The translations under genes and the position numbers were made by a program. The notes under the pieces are model-generated. The model saw only the letters and a program-made list of their open reading frames with translations, was not told the DNA's origin and did no database searches. A DNA stretch of 64,000 bases from Agreia sp. Leaf210 (lineage in GTDB: Bacteria > Actinomycetota > Actinomycetes > Actinomycetales > Microbacteriaceae), in NCBI RefSeq assembly GCF_001421485.1, contig NZ_LMKK01000001.1:67717-131716 (forward strand), written 5' to 3'. This document shows, in pieces, positions 56,301 through 64,000 of the stretch. The number at the start of each line of letters is the position of its first letter. Position 1 is the first letter of the stretch.

Positions 56301-56771
56301 GCGCGCCTGCCGAGTCACATACTCCTGCCACTCGCCGGTGTAGCGAAGCACGGAGTCACGCGACGCCTGGTTGAAGACGCCGATGCCCATCTCTTCGATC
56401 TGGCTCTTCTCGGTGATTCCGAGCTGGCGCATCGCCTCGAGCTCGGCGGGCAGGCCGTGGGTGTCCCAGCCGAAGCGCCGCTCCACCTTCTTGCCGCGCA
56501 TGGTCTGGAAGCGCGGGAACAGATCCTTGGCGTAGCCGGTGAGCAGGTGGCCGTAGTGCGGAAGGCCGTTCGCGAAGGGCGGGCCGTCGTAGAAGACCCA
56601 CTCATCGGCATCCGCGCGGTTCTCGATCGACGCACGGAATGTGTCGTCGGCCTTCCAGAAGCCGAGGACCTCTTCTTCGATCGCCGGGAAGTTCGGGCTC
56701 GGCGTGATGGCGGGAGCCGCGTGGCGGTGCTGCTCACCGGGGGTCTCGTCGGCTGATTTGGGGTACGACAT
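53385..56771 (-). CDS. ileS: Isoleucine--tRNA ligase
   Basis: A 1128-residue class I synthetase. The HIGH-type motif PHYGH is at residues 71-75 ([15 protein letters not shown]). The KMSKS motif [19 protein letters not shown] is near 650. The editing domain includes [17 protein letters not shown] and [12 protein letters not shown]. The long form lacking the C-terminal zinc finger, characteristic of the eukaryote-like IleRS type common in actinobacteria (often mupirocin-tolerant), fits. It starts at ATG 56771 behind an AGGAG site. Its leader is a T-box. Confidence 0.97.
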   Translation of the reverse strand: MSYPKSADETPGEQHRHAAPAITPSPNFPAIEEEVLGFWKADDTFRASIENRADADEWVFYDGPPFANGLPHYGHLLTGYAKDLFPRFQTMRGKKVERRFGWDTHGLPAELEAMRQLGITEKSQIEEMGIGVFNQASRDSVLRYTGEWQEYVTRQARWVDFENDYKTLDITFMESVIWAFKQLHTKGLAYEGFRVLPYCWHDETPLSNHELRMDDDVYKMRQDQTVTVTFPLTGVKAEALGLTAVRALAWTTTPWTLPTNLALAVGPGIQYAVLPGGPLGAADVHEDRLEGESHEYLIASDLVGNYAKDLGYESADDAIAAISRTHLGAELEGITYDRLWDYYADAETWGTQNAWRILVADYVSTTDGTGIVHQAPAYGEEDQKICEAAGIPVVISVDEGARFLPSVSDVVGLQVFEANKPLTQLLRANGRLLRQASYEHSYPHCWRCRNPLIYKAVSSWFVRVTEFRDRMETLNQEINWIPENVKDGQFGKWVSNARDWSISRNRYWGSPIPVWKSDNPEYPRVDVYGSLDELEADFGVRPTDLHRPYIDELTRPNPDDPTGQSTMRRIEDVLDVWFDSGSMPFAQVHYPFENQDWFDSHNPADFIVEYIGQTRGWFYTLHTLSTALFDRPAFRNVVSHGIVLGSDGQKMSKSLRNYPDVSEVLDRDGSDAMRWFLMSSPVLRGGNLVVTEEAIREATRQVLLPLWSTYYFFTLYANTAGESGYDARLRTDSTDVLDRYLLAKTRELIHDVASDLDAYDSTLATAKLRDFADVLTNWYVRRSRDRFWTGTDTAAFDTLFTVLETVTRVAAPLLPLVSERIWKGLTGGRSVHLTDWPDENRFPADPALVHAMDQVREISSTVLSLRKQNGLRVRLPLANLTIVSSNVEALCPFEGILADELNVKNVTLVEQQQNSALEFGITSKLTVNARAAGPRLGKQVQQVIKAARGGDWSESNGVVTAGGIDLVDGEYDLVLETQDAGEGAHTALALLAGGGFALLDTATTPELEAEGLARDMIRAVQDARKSAGFEVSDRIVLDLVFFDDADADALRQASAVDVAGETLATGFTISGPRDTPGLGGYRGDLVTEWIGNVVTTAPEHVVRIGGAKYANTDDVIVAVSRQSGIRNV

Positions 56772-56999
56772 GCTTCTCCTGGACGGGCCTTCTCGTTGCC
56801 TGTTCCACGAGGACGCCTGGTCGGAAACGCTCCGACCCGCGTGGTACCACCTCGCTTGCCGACCATGATTCGGTCGGCCGCTCGTTCTTTGGCTGTGACG
56901 GGCCAGACCCGTTCGGTTCTACTCGGCCCGCTCGCGCGTGCGTTTCTTCCGAAGACTCACCGGTGATAACCGGATCACTGTCATGTGACACCCATGTTA
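56772..56999 (-). ncRNA. Translational T-box riboswitch of ileS
   Basis: The minus-strand leader contains the T-box core GAGGTGGTACCACGCGGG (56853-56836), which base-pairs with the free CCA end of uncharged tRNA. AUC isoleucine triplets lie in the short 5' stem (56975-56973 and 56967-56965) as specifier candidates. A perfect 7-bp hairpin GGTCGGA/TCCGACC (56837-56819) and a sequestrable AGGAG (56780-56776) lie downstream, and there is no U-tract terminator. This fits actinobacterial ileS T-boxes that act on translation. The -10 TAACAT is at 56999-56994. Confidence 0.88.
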
Positions 57000-57034
57000 T
57001 CCGACATCGGCACGGCATGGCCTCTTTGCACCCG

Positions 57035-57046
57035 TACCCTGGTCTG
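57035..57046 (+). promoter_or_regulatory. Leaderless promoter of the BCCT transporter gene (-10 TACCCT)
   Basis: TACCCT (57035-57040) is followed by 6 nt and ATG 57047. This supports the downstream ATG over in-frame starts near 56963. The gap to ileS also holds the 10-bp palindrome CCGACATCGG (57001-57010). Confidence 0.55.
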
Positions 57047-58780
57047 ATGCCCGGATCCACTCAGACCCCCGCCTCCGTCAATCGATGGGTCTTCTGGCCC
57101 GCCGCCGTCATCGTCGTCGCGTTCGCCGCATTCGCCATGATCGTGCCGGATGCCGCCGAGGCCGCTTTCGGCGCCGTGCAGTCGAGCATCGTGAAGAACT
57201 TCAACTGGTACTACGTGCTGATCGCCGCGTTCTTCGTGGTCTTCTGCCTGTATCTGGGGTTCAGCCGCTACGGCGACATCAAGCTCGGAAAGGACGATGA
57301 CGAGCCGGAGTTCTCGATCGGCTCGTGGCTGTCGCTGCTCTTCGCCGCCGGTATGGGAATCGGCCTTGTCTTCTACGGGGTCAGCGAGCCCCTGAGCCAC
57401 TTCGCGCATCCCCGTCCCGGCGTCACCGGATCCGACATCGAGATCGCCCAGCAGGCCATCTCGCAGACGTATCTGCACTGGGGCGTCCACGCCTGGTCGA
57501 TCTACGTGGTCATCGGGTTGGCGCTCGCCTACGCGATCCACCGCCGCAACCGCCCCGTCTCCATTCGCTGGACGCTCGAGCCGATCCTCGGCCGTCGGGT
57601 GCGCGGCGGGTGGGGAAACGCCATCGACGTCGTCGCCCTGGTCGGAACCCTCTTCGGCGTGGCGACGTCGCTCGGGCTCGGTGTGCTGCAGATCAGCGCG
57701 GGGCTCGAAGAGGCGGGGCTGCTCGAGGCCTCCACGCTCATCAACGTGATCATCATCGTCGTGATCACCGGCTTCGTCTTGTTCTCGGTACTGTCCGGCG
57801 TCGGGCGCGGCATGAAGTGGCTGTCGAACATCAACCTCGTGCTCGCCGCCCTGCTGGTCGTCTTCATCCTCATCGTCGGCCCCACCCAGTTCCTTCTGCG
57901 CGACTTCGTTCAGTCGCTCGGAAACTACGTTCAGAACTTCGTGGGCATGTCGTTCACCGTCAACGCGTTCACCGGCGAGGCGGGAGAAGCCTGGCAGGCC
58001 AGCTGGACGACGTTCTACTGGGGTTGGTGGATCTCGTGGGCGCCGTTCGTCGGGATCTTCATCGCCAGGATCTCGCGCGGTCGCACCGTGCGCCAGTTCG
58101 TCACCGGAGTCATCCTGGTCCCCACTCTGATCACCTGCCTCTGGTTCTCCGTGCTCGGCGGCACGGCGCTGTACATGCAGCTGTCGGGCGAAGCCGACCT
58201 CGTGGGCGCGGATGGCGTCGTCGATGTCGAGGGCGCCCTGTTCTCGATGCTCGGCAACCTGCCCGGCGGTTCGGTGCTCACGATCGGCGCGATCGTGCTC
58301 GTCGCCGTGTTCTTCATCACCTCGGCCGACTCCGGATCGCTGGTGATGGGGATGATCGCGTCGGGCGGTCAGGTCGAACCACGCAAGTGGATCAGGGTCT
58401 TCTTCGCCTGCGTGACCTCTCTGCTCGCGATCGCCCTTCTGCTCTCGGGCGGTCTCGAGGCTCTGAAGACCGCGGCGATCATCATCGCGCTGCCCTTCTC
58501 GATCGTGATGCTGTTGATCTGCTGGTCGACGGTCGTCGCGTTCTCGCGGGAGCGACGGGCCTACGACCGCGCTCAGCGTGCGGCATTCGTCGAGCACGTC
58601 GGGGAGTTCTACGGGCTCGAGGTCGATGCGCCTCTGGAGCGCGAGCCCGAGGGCGGCCTCCGCGCCCTCTTCCGTCGCCGCGGTCGAACGCCCGCCGTCG
58701 CACCGGAGAAGCGCACGGAGCCGGAGGGCGAGACGATCAGCTCGAAGTCGGCACCGAGCTCGCCAGCATCGCCCGAGTGA
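57047..58780 (+). CDS. BCCT family betaine/carnitine/choline transporter
   Basis: The 577-residue secondary transporter imports quaternary ammonium compounds with sodium or protons. Twelve helices are visible and the BCCT signatures are intact: AAGMGIGLVFYGVSEPLSHF, HWGVHAWSIYVVIGLALAYAIHRRNRPVSIRWTLEP and WGWWISWAPFVGIFIARISRGRTVRQFVTGVILVPT. The ADSGSLVMGMIASGG and LSGGLEALKTAAIIIALPFSIVML region is also present. The 60-residue polar C-tail may sense osmotic change as in BetP. Start ATG 57047 after a TACCCT box. The end overlaps the convergent gene by 44 nt. Confidence 0.95.
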   Translation: MPGSTQTPASVNRWVFWPAAVIVVAFAAFAMIVPDAAEAAFGAVQSSIVKNFNWYYVLIAAFFVVFCLYLGFSRYGDIKLGKDDDEPEFSIGSWLSLLFAAGMGIGLVFYGVSEPLSHFAHPRPGVTGSDIEIAQQAISQTYLHWGVHAWSIYVVIGLALAYAIHRRNRPVSIRWTLEPILGRRVRGGWGNAIDVVALVGTLFGVATSLGLGVLQISAGLEEAGLLEASTLINVIIIVVITGFVLFSVLSGVGRGMKWLSNINLVLAALLVVFILIVGPTQFLLRDFVQSLGNYVQNFVGMSFTVNAFTGEAGEAWQASWTTFYWGWWISWAPFVGIFIARISRGRTVRQFVTGVILVPTLITCLWFSVLGGTALYMQLSGEADLVGADGVVDVEGALFSMLGNLPGGSVLTIGAIVLVAVFFITSADSGSLVMGMIASGGQVEPRKWIRVFFACVTSLLAIALLLSGGLEALKTAAIIIALPFSIVMLLICWSTVVAFSRERRAYDRAQRAAFVEHVGEFYGLEVDAPLEREPEGGLRALFRRRGRTPAVAPEKRTEPEGETISSKSAPSSPASPE

Positions 58781-59489
58781 TCTGAGGGCTGCGAGGCGGC
58801 ACGCTCCACACGATGGGCACCTCGCGCATCACGAGCACGCTGTCGAGTCGCGCGCTGCCCTCGGGCAACGCATCGAAGAACGACGATTCGACGTTCAGGA
58901 GCCGACCCGGCTCGACGGCCCACTTCTCGGTCTCGAGAGTGAGGCCGTCGAGCTCGTCCGAACCTCGTCGCGGCGACCAGCCGGTCGAGCCCGCGCGAAA
59001 GAACGCCGAAGCATCATCGACGGTGGAGAAGAGCCGGCTCCTCCACTCGGAGACCACGGCGACATCGGCCGACACCCTCAGATCAGACGCGGAGAGTTCG
59101 ACCCGGATGCGATTGGGCGTCTCCGATCCGGTGAAGCGCGCGTGCCGGTGGACCCCGGGGAACAGCCGCCCTCCGACCGCCACGGGAACCCAGGAGGCAC
59201 TGTGTCGCACGGGAATGTAGACGCCCTGCTGCGTACCGCCCTCGTCGTCCCACTCCACGGCGATGCGGTGGGCCGCGTTCTCGGCGCCCCATCCGAGCGC
59301 CCGCGGCATCCACGGCGTTCGCATGTCGCCGAGCCTGATCAGACAGACCCCGGCCACGGCGGAGCCGCTGACGAGCTGAGGCCGGAGCCCATCGGGAAGC
59401 AGATCGGCGGCGACAGACGGGTCGAGGGCGTAGTTGATGAGCAGCCGGCGTTCGATCACGGCCGTGAGTGAGGGAAGGAAGTAGCTCAT
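58737..59489 (-). CDS. DUF2071-like (acetoacetate-decarboxylase-fold) protein
   Basis: A 250-residue protein with a start like the YqjF/DUF2071 group: LPSLTAVIERRLLINYALDPSVAADLLPDGLRPQLVSGSAVAGVCLIRLGDMRTPWMPRALG. Its end, EKWAVEPGRLLNVESSFFDALPEG, is of the same general style. I assign it by pattern only; the true family may be a close relative. It is cotranscribed with the ArsR regulator (4-nt ATGA overlap). Function unknown. Confidence 0.65.
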   Translation of the reverse strand: MSYFLPSLTAVIERRLLINYALDPSVAADLLPDGLRPQLVSGSAVAGVCLIRLGDMRTPWMPRALGWGAENAAHRIAVEWDDEGGTQQGVYIPVRHSASWVPVAVGGRLFPGVHRHARFTGSETPNRIRVELSASDLRVSADVAVVSEWRSRLFSTVDDASAFFRAGSTGWSPRRGSDELDGLTLETEKWAVEPGRLLNVESSFFDALPEGSARLDSVLVMREVPIVWSVPPRSPQITRAMLASSVPTSS

Positions 59490-59824
59490 GCGCGGGCCTC
59501 GTTCGTGGTCGTGGGTGTGACCTTCTGGATGCCTCGGAGAACGATCTGCTCGGGGCAGACGGCCGAGAGGAAATCGCCGACCGACAGCGCGAGTCTGTCG
59601 CCGACAAGAGAGTAGAGAATGCGGTTGGCGTCGCGCCGCTCCGACACGAGCCCCGCCCCCTTCAACACCGAGAGGTGCCGAGAGATTGTGGGCCCCGACA
59701 CGGGAAAACGACCGGCGATATCACCGGCGGCCAACTCGCCGTCTCGCAGCTCCTGCAGGATCTGCCGCCGGATCGGAGAGCTCAGCGCGGTGAAGACGTC
59801 CGAGGTCGCGTCGTCATTTCGCAT
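59486..59824 (-). CDS. ArsR family transcriptional regulator
   Basis: A 112-residue winged-helix repressor: DVFTALSSPIRRQILQELRDGELAAGDIAGRFPVSGPTISRHLSVLKGAGLVSERRDANRILYSL, the ArsR DNA-binding domain. The typical metal ligand Cys pair (ELCVCD) is absent from helix alpha3. A single Cys (SAVCPEQ) lies further on. A non-metal signal is therefore likely. It starts at ATG 59824, 6 nt after a TATATT -10 box (leaderless). The adjacent AT-rich palindromes suggest autoregulation. Confidence 0.93.
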   Translation of the reverse strand: MRNDDATSDVFTALSSPIRRQILQELRDGELAAGDIAGRFPVSGPTISRHLSVLKGAGLVSERRDANRILYSLVGDRLALSVGDFLSAVCPEQIVLRGIQKVTPTTTNEARA

Positions 59825-59859
59825 ATTCGCAATATAGCACTAATGCTAATTAGCTCGAT
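59823..59859. promoter_or_regulatory. AT-rich promoter and palindromes of the ArsR/DUF2071-like operon
   Basis: ATATT-CGC-AATAT (59823-59835) covers the start codon and the TATATT -10 box (59836-59831 on minus). GCTAATTAGC (59845-59854) is a perfect palindrome further upstream. These are the most AT-rich bases in the last 10 kb. Confidence 0.5.
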
Positions 59860-59891
59860 AGCTATTCACCGAGAAAGGCAGGCGCTGTTCG

Positions 59892-61499
59892 TCACGGCAT
59901 GCGCGGCACGGCGGCGACCAGGGCCTTGGTGAACGGGTGCTGCGGGTTCTGGAAGACCCGATCGGTCGAGCCGCTCTCGACGACGCGCCCACCCTGCATC
60001 ACCAGCACCTCGTCGCACAGCTGAGCGACGACGGCGAGGTCGTGCGAGACGAACACCAGGGCGACGCCGAGGTCACGGCGCAGCGTATCCAGAAGATCGA
60101 TGATCGTCGCCTGAATAGAGACGTCGAGTGCCGACACCGGCTCATCGCACACCAGGATTCGCGGATCCGACGCGAGGGCGCGTGCGATCGCCACTCGCTG
60201 CCTCTGCCCGCCCGATAGCTCGTGCGGCCGCCGACTCTCGAGAGACGCGTCGAGGCCGACGCTGTCGAGCAACTGCCGGATGCGCGTGGCCCGGCCGGCG
60301 GCGGACGCACGGCGAGCGTCACCGCGCAGCCCCTCCGCGACGATGCGCGCCACGGTGAAGCGCGGGTCGAACGAGCCGAGTGGATCCTGGCTGATGAACT
60401 GGATGTCGCCCCGCCGCGCTCGGCGACGCCGTTCCGGTACACCGCTCCACGCACGACCGTCGAGGGCGACCTCTCCGCGGTCGGGCGTGTCGAAGCCGAG
60501 CAGCAGCCGCGCGAGCGTGGTCTTGCCCGAGCCGGACTCCCCCACCACGCCAACCGCGGCGCCGGCGCGCACCGTCAACGACACAGCGTCGACCGCCGAG
60601 CGCACGCCGCCATCGGGACGACGGAAATCGCGCCCGAGGCCCGTGGCCTCCAGAACCACCTCCTGCACGATGGGCGCGGCGCCGATAGGCGACGCCTCCG
60701 CACCCAGGCGCGGGGCCGCAGCCAGGAGCATGCGCGTATACGGGTGCTGTGGACGGGAGAGGACCTCGGTCGTGACACCCTCCTCGACGATGCGCCCGTC
60801 TTTCATCACGGCGACCCGGTCGGCGAGACCGGAGACGACGGCGAGATCATGACTGATCACCATGATGCCCAGCCCGTCGGCGCGCAGTCCGGCGAGCAGG
60901 TCGAGCACCTGGGCCTGCACGGTGACGTCGAGCGCGGTCGTCGGCTCGTCGGCGATGAGGATGCCGGGCTCCCCCGCGAGCGCCGAGGCGATCAGGGCCC
61001 GTTGCCGCAATCCGCCCGAGAGCTCGTGCGGATACTGCTGTGCTCTCTCCTCGGGCTCCGGCACGGCGACCCGACCCAGCATGCCGGTGACCCTGTCGGC
61101 GATCCCGGCCCGAGACATCCGCCCGACGGAGCCGCGGGCACCGTGGATCTCGATGACCTCGGCGACCTCGGCACCGACCCGACGCAGCGGGTCGAGCGAG
61201 ACGAGGGCATCCTGGCTCACCAGGCCGACGCGCGCACCGCGTATGCGTCGCCAGTCGCGCTCCGAGTAGTTCCGCGCGTCGACCCCGTCGATGACGAGCT
61301 CGTCGACGTCGACGGAGGCGCCGTCGGGAAGCAGCCCGAGAAGCGCCCGCGCCGTCAGGGTCTTGCCGGAGCCGGACTCCCCCACGATGGCGAGGCACTC
61401 GCCGGCCGCCACAGAGAGCGAGACGGAGTCGACGACGACCGCCTGGCCGAAACGCACCGTCAGCCCCGAGACCCGAACGACCTCGCGATTCTCGGTCAT
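59892..61499 (-). CDS. Dipeptide/oligopeptide ABC transporter, fused DppD-DppF ATP-binding protein
   Basis: The 535-residue protein joins two ATPase domains in one chain. The first has Walker A VGESGSGKTLTARALLG (about 35-51), LSGGLRQRALIASALAG, ILIADEPTTALDVTVQ. The second has VGESGSGKTTLARLLLG (about 315-331), LSGGQRQRVAIARALASDPRILVCDEPVSALDVSIQ. Both domains end with the QHPYT/QHPFTK motif typical of peptide importers. The ATG at 61499 overlaps the dppC-type stop (ATGA). It is last in the operon. Confidence 0.94.
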   Translation of the reverse strand: MTENREVVRVSGLTVRFGQAVVVDSVSLSVAAGECLAIVGESGSGKTLTARALLGLLPDGASVDVDELVIDGVDARNYSERDWRRIRGARVGLVSQDALVSLDPLRRVGAEVAEVIEIHGARGSVGRMSRAGIADRVTGMLGRVAVPEPEERAQQYPHELSGGLRQRALIASALAGEPGILIADEPTTALDVTVQAQVLDLLAGLRADGLGIMVISHDLAVVSGLADRVAVMKDGRIVEEGVTTEVLSRPQHPYTRMLLAAAPRLGAEASPIGAAPIVQEVVLEATGLGRDFRRPDGGVRSAVDAVSLTVRAGAAVGVVGESGSGKTTLARLLLGFDTPDRGEVALDGRAWSGVPERRRRARRGDIQFISQDPLGSFDPRFTVARIVAEGLRGDARRASAAGRATRIRQLLDSVGLDASLESRRPHELSGGQRQRVAIARALASDPRILVCDEPVSALDVSIQATIIDLLDTLRRDLGVALVFVSHDLAVVAQLCDEVLVMQGGRVVESGSTDRVFQNPQHPFTKALVAAVPRMP

Positions 61500-62311
61500 G
61501 CTCGCCCCTCGCCGGCTCGACGCAGGCGCCGACCCACCACCGTGGCCGACACGACGGTCAGTGTGATCAGCACGCCGGGGAAGAACGCGACCCACCAGGC
61601 CTGGCCCAGCAGATTGCGGCCGCCCGAGAGCAGGAGTCCCCATTCCGGCGTCGGATCCTGCGGCCCGAGGCCGAGAAAGCTGAGGCCGGCCGCGGCCACG
61701 ATCGTGGTTCCGATTCCGATGGTGGCGATGACCCCCAACGGGCGCAGCGTGTTGGGCACGATATGCGAGACGGCGACGCGCAGCGGGTGGACCCCCAGGC
61801 CCCGAGCGGCCTCCACGTAGCCCGAGCGGCGGACGACGAGCGTCTCGGCTCGCGCCACCCTGATGTAGGCGGGCACCGCAGCGACTCCGACGGCCGTAGC
61901 GACATTGATCGGGCCGGGGCCCAGAACGGCGATGGCGAAGAGCGCGAGGAGGAACTCCGGGAAGGCGAGCAGGATCTCGACGCCGCGCATCGCGATGCCG
62001 TCGACGAACCGAGGGGCGAGACCCGCCAGCGTGCCGACGACGATTCCGACGATCAGCGCGGCCGCGGTCGCGCCGGCGCCCACGCCGAGTGAGTAGGAGG
62101 CGCCGTAGACGACGCGGGTGAACACGTCACGGCCCGTCTGGTCGGTGCCGAACGGATGACCCCATGCCGGCGGCTGCAGTATCTGAGAGGTGTCGGTCGT
62201 AAGGGGATCGAGCGGCGTGAAGATCCACGGCGCGACGGCCATCGCGGTGACGACCACGAGAAAGAGCACCGCCGCGATCAGGCCGACCCTGTCGCGCACC
62301 CTGCCCCTCAT
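61496..62311 (-). CDS. Dipeptide/oligopeptide ABC transporter permease (DppC type)
   Basis: A 271-residue inner-membrane subunit: first helix GLIAAVLFLVVVTAMAVAPWIF, the DppC motif HPFGTDQTGRDVFTRVVYGASYSLGVG, and the EAA loop YVEAARGLGVHPLRVAVSHIVPNTLRPLGVIATIGIGTTIVAAAGLSFLGLGPQDPTPEWG. ATG at 62311 overlaps dppB by 4 nt; stop overlaps the ATPase start. Confidence 0.95.
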   Translation of the reverse strand: MRGRVRDRVGLIAAVLFLVVVTAMAVAPWIFTPLDPLTTDTSQILQPPAWGHPFGTDQTGRDVFTRVVYGASYSLGVGAGATAAALIVGIVVGTLAGLAPRFVDGIAMRGVEILLAFPEFLLALFAIAVLGPGPINVATAVGVAAVPAYIRVARAETLVVRRSGYVEAARGLGVHPLRVAVSHIVPNTLRPLGVIATIGIGTTIVAAAGLSFLGLGPQDPTPEWGLLLSGGRNLLGQAWWVAFFPGVLITLTVVSATVVGRRLRRAGEGRA

Positions 62312-63252
62312 CGCGCACCCCGGATAGCGGTCGTGGGCGGTGCGATGCGCGGATCGATCGCCCGGTAGGCGAGGTCGACCAGGAGATTGACGAGGACGAA
62401 GACGATTGCCGTGAAGACGATGACCCCCATCACCACCGGGAGATCGCGATTGGTGATGGCCGCGAGCGCGACCCGGCCGAGACCGGGGCGTGCGAAGACC
62501 GATTCGACCACGACAGCACCGCCGAGAAGCGAACCCACGATGTACCCCGCCAGAGTCAGAGCGGGAATCGACGCGTGCCGTAGCGTGTGCCGCAGGACCA
62601 GTCGTGAGGGGCCCGCACCGCGTGCCCGGGCCGTGGTGGCGAAGGGCTGCGCTTCGGCGTCTTCGAGCCCCGTCCGCACCACCTGTCCGAGAATTCCGGC
62701 GACCGGCAGCGCGATGGTCACGGCGGGCAGAACGAGGCCCTGGATGCCGTCTGCGCCGGCCACCGGAAACCAGCCGAGCCCGAACGCGAAGACGCTGAGC
62801 AGCACGAGGCCGATCCAGAACGGAGGCGAACTGATGGCCAGCAGCTCGAGCACCGAGACTGCTCCTCGCGCTCCGCGTCCGTGCACGAGCACCGCGCCGA
62901 CGAGGGCGATGACCACGGCGATCGCCAACGAGGCAGCCGCCAACTGCAGCGTGTATCCGAGCTGCTGCCCGATGACCTCGGTCACGCGAAGTCGGAGCTG
63001 ATAGCTGGTGCCGAAATCGCCCCGAACGAGGCGACCGAGGTAGGAGAGATACTGAGCGATGAGGGGCTGGTCGAGACCGAGATCCACCCGGATCGACTGC
63101 TTGAGCTCGGGCGACGCCTGGGCGGAGACGCCGAGCATCACGTCGACAGGATCGCCGGGAACCAGCTTGAGCACCAGGAATGCCGCCGTCGCCGCACCCC
63201 AGACGACGACCAGCATCCCCGCGACGCGCGCGAGGATGCGCCGGAGTACCAT
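62308..63252 (-). CDS. Dipeptide/oligopeptide ABC transporter permease (DppB type)
   Basis: A 314-residue permease, with the DppB pattern MVLRRILARVAGMLVVVWGAATAAFLVLKLVPGDPVDVMLG, LGLDQPLIAQYLSYLGRLVRGDFGTSYQLR, ISSPPFWIGLVLLSVFAFGLGWFPVAGADG and FATTARARGAGPSRLVLRHTLRHASIPALTLAG. ATG 63252 (GGGG upstream) is chosen; GTG 63261 is an alternative 9 nt upstream. Follows the binding-protein gene by about 25 nt. Confidence 0.94.
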   Translation of the reverse strand: MVLRRILARVAGMLVVVWGAATAAFLVLKLVPGDPVDVMLGVSAQASPELKQSIRVDLGLDQPLIAQYLSYLGRLVRGDFGTSYQLRLRVTEVIGQQLGYTLQLAAASLAIAVVIALVGAVLVHGRGARGAVSVLELLAISSPPFWIGLVLLSVFAFGLGWFPVAGADGIQGLVLPAVTIALPVAGILGQVVRTGLEDAEAQPFATTARARGAGPSRLVLRHTLRHASIPALTLAGYIVGSLLGGAVVVESVFARPGLGRVALAAITNRDLPVVMGVIVFTAIVFVLVNLLVDLAYRAIDPRIAPPTTAIRGAR

Positions 63253-63277
63253 GCCCCGCACTCTATGTCAGCCCGGA

Positions 63278-64000
63278 CTACTTCGTGAGCGAAGCCCCGG
63301 AGAAGAGCGGCCACCCGTGGATGTCGACCTCGATGCCACTCACCTTGTCGCTCGAGGCGAGGATGTACTCGGGCACGTAGAGAGGCACTATCACCGCGTT
63401 CTCCGCATTCCACTGCTGCAGCTTCGTGTAGAGCTCCGCGCGCTGCGTTGTGTCGGTCGTGGCGACCGCCGAGGCCAGCGTCGCATCGATCTCGGGATCG
63501 CTCAGATGCGACGCGTTCTGGTAGCCGCCCGTTCCGAGGTGGCTGCGCAGCACATCGGCGTCGGCCGAGAGGAAGCCCCAGTCGGTGAGGTCGTAGTCTC
63601 CGGCGAGGTAGGCGTCGAGGTACGCGCCGGGCTCGAGCTGATCGTGCACCACCTCGAAGCCGATCTTCTTCAGTCCGTCTTGAATCAGGTTCGCGAGGTT
63701 GGCGTTGTCCTCGTTCACCGGCGTGTACGAGATCCACCGTGCACTCAGACGCTTGCCGTCCTTCGTGCGGTAGCCATCCAAGTCGCGCTCGGACCAGCCC
63801 GCGGCATCCAGTGCGTCGTTCGCCGCGTCGGCGTCGAACGACGTGCTCTTCTCGAGGGCCGCGTCGTAGGAGTCGGGTGTCGTGGGCCCGAGAATCGAGT
63901 ACGCGCGCTTGTAGGTGTCGTTGAAGACCGCCTTCACCGCCGCATCGAGGTCGAAGCCGTCGGAGAAGGCCTTGCGCACGGTGACGTCGGAGAAGACCGG
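63278..64000 (-). CDS. ABC transporter substrate-binding protein, family 5 (N-terminus beyond window)
   Basis: The C-terminal 240 residues of a DppA/OppA-type peptide-binding protein: FSDVTVRKAFSDGFDLDAAVKAVFNDTYKRAYSILGPTTPDSYD, then DAANDALDAAGW and LEPGAYLDAYLAGDYDLTDWGFLSADADVLRSHLGTGGYQNASHLSDPEID, and the final IVPLYVPEYILASSDKVSGI. The frame continues through the right edge, so the signal peptide and N-lobe are missing. Operon partners are DppB, DppC and a fused ATPase. The peptide ligand is unknown. Confidence 0.92.
   Translation of the reverse strand, partial: PVFSDVTVRKAFSDGFDLDAAVKAVFNDTYKRAYSILGPTTPDSYDAALEKSTSFDADAANDALDAAGWSERDLDGYRTKDGKRLSARWISYTPVNEDNANLANLIQDGLKKIGFEVVHDQLEPGAYLDAYLAGDYDLTDWGFLSADADVLRSHLGTGGYQNASHLSDPEIDATLASAVATTDTTQRAELYTKLQQWNAENAVIVPLYVPEYILASSDKVSGIEVDIHGWPLFSGASLTK

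Overview
This 64 kb window is high-GC, densely packed chromosomal DNA from an actinobacterium, most likely Micrococcales, family Microbacteriaceae. The evidence is very GC-rich wobble positions, frequent GTG starts, 4-nt ATGA/GTGA operon overlaps, a mycothiol-type Rv2466c family protein, a DnaE2 polymerase with a DUF6504 partner, BlaI/M56 next to cydABDC, and the conserved order ileS-folC-DUF4233-ndk ... rne ... rplU-rpmA-obgE-proB-proA-nadD-rsfS. I see no phage, IS element, CRISPR array or integrated island.

Layout. 1-5.2 kb: partial TetR regulator divergent from a DUF418 membrane protein, leuS and the DNA glycosylase tag. 5.2-7.3 kb: divergent pabB/pabC (p-aminobenzoate for folate). 7.3-14.5 kb: cydABDC (cytochrome bd and its CydDC exporter), divergent from a BlaI/M56 sensor-regulator pair, with two operator-like palindromes between them. 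14.6-16 kb: DedA and CPBP membrane proteins. 16.1-19.3 kb: OpuC-type osmoprotectant ABC operon. 19.4-24.6 kb: TetR, YedK/HMCES DNA-crosslink protein, App1-like phosphatase, and a NarL-type two-component pair divergent from a small multidrug-export protein. 24.6-28.5 kb: DUF6504-dnaE2 translesion operon behind a PafBC-type DNA-damage promoter. 28.5-37 kb: frameshifted hydrolase, YceI, Rv2466c-like protein, secreted coiled-coil/lysozyme-like protein, UbiA, MarR/FUSC, TetR/MFS exporter, tRNA-Ala. 37.2-43.8 kb: rsfS-nadD-proAB-obgE-rpmA-rplU read leftwards. 44-47.2 kb: three-gene permease/TIGR03943/beta-propeller module lying between rne and rplU. 47.2-51.1 kb: DUF4031, RNase E with a long leader, VKOR. 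51.1-57 kb: ndk-DUF4233-folC-ileS, ileS behind a T-box. 57-64 kb: BCCT transporter, ArsR/DUF2071-like pair and a peptide ABC operon cut by the right edge.

Common themes. At least a dozen genes have a TAnnnT -10 hexamer ending 6-7 nt before the start codon, which predicts leaderless mRNAs. Regulator genes are mostly divergent from, or co-transcribed with, their likely targets, and palindromes overlap the -10 boxes. DNA maintenance (tag, YedK, dnaE2), respiration under stress (cyd), envelope stress (two-component system, DedA, FUSC, MFS) and osmoprotection (OpuC, BCCT) are the functional themes besides housekeeping. The most interesting unit is the dnaE2 operon: it lacks an adjacent imuB and carries an exact RecA-NDp/PafBC promoter motif with a 25-bp palindrome over the predicted transcription start.
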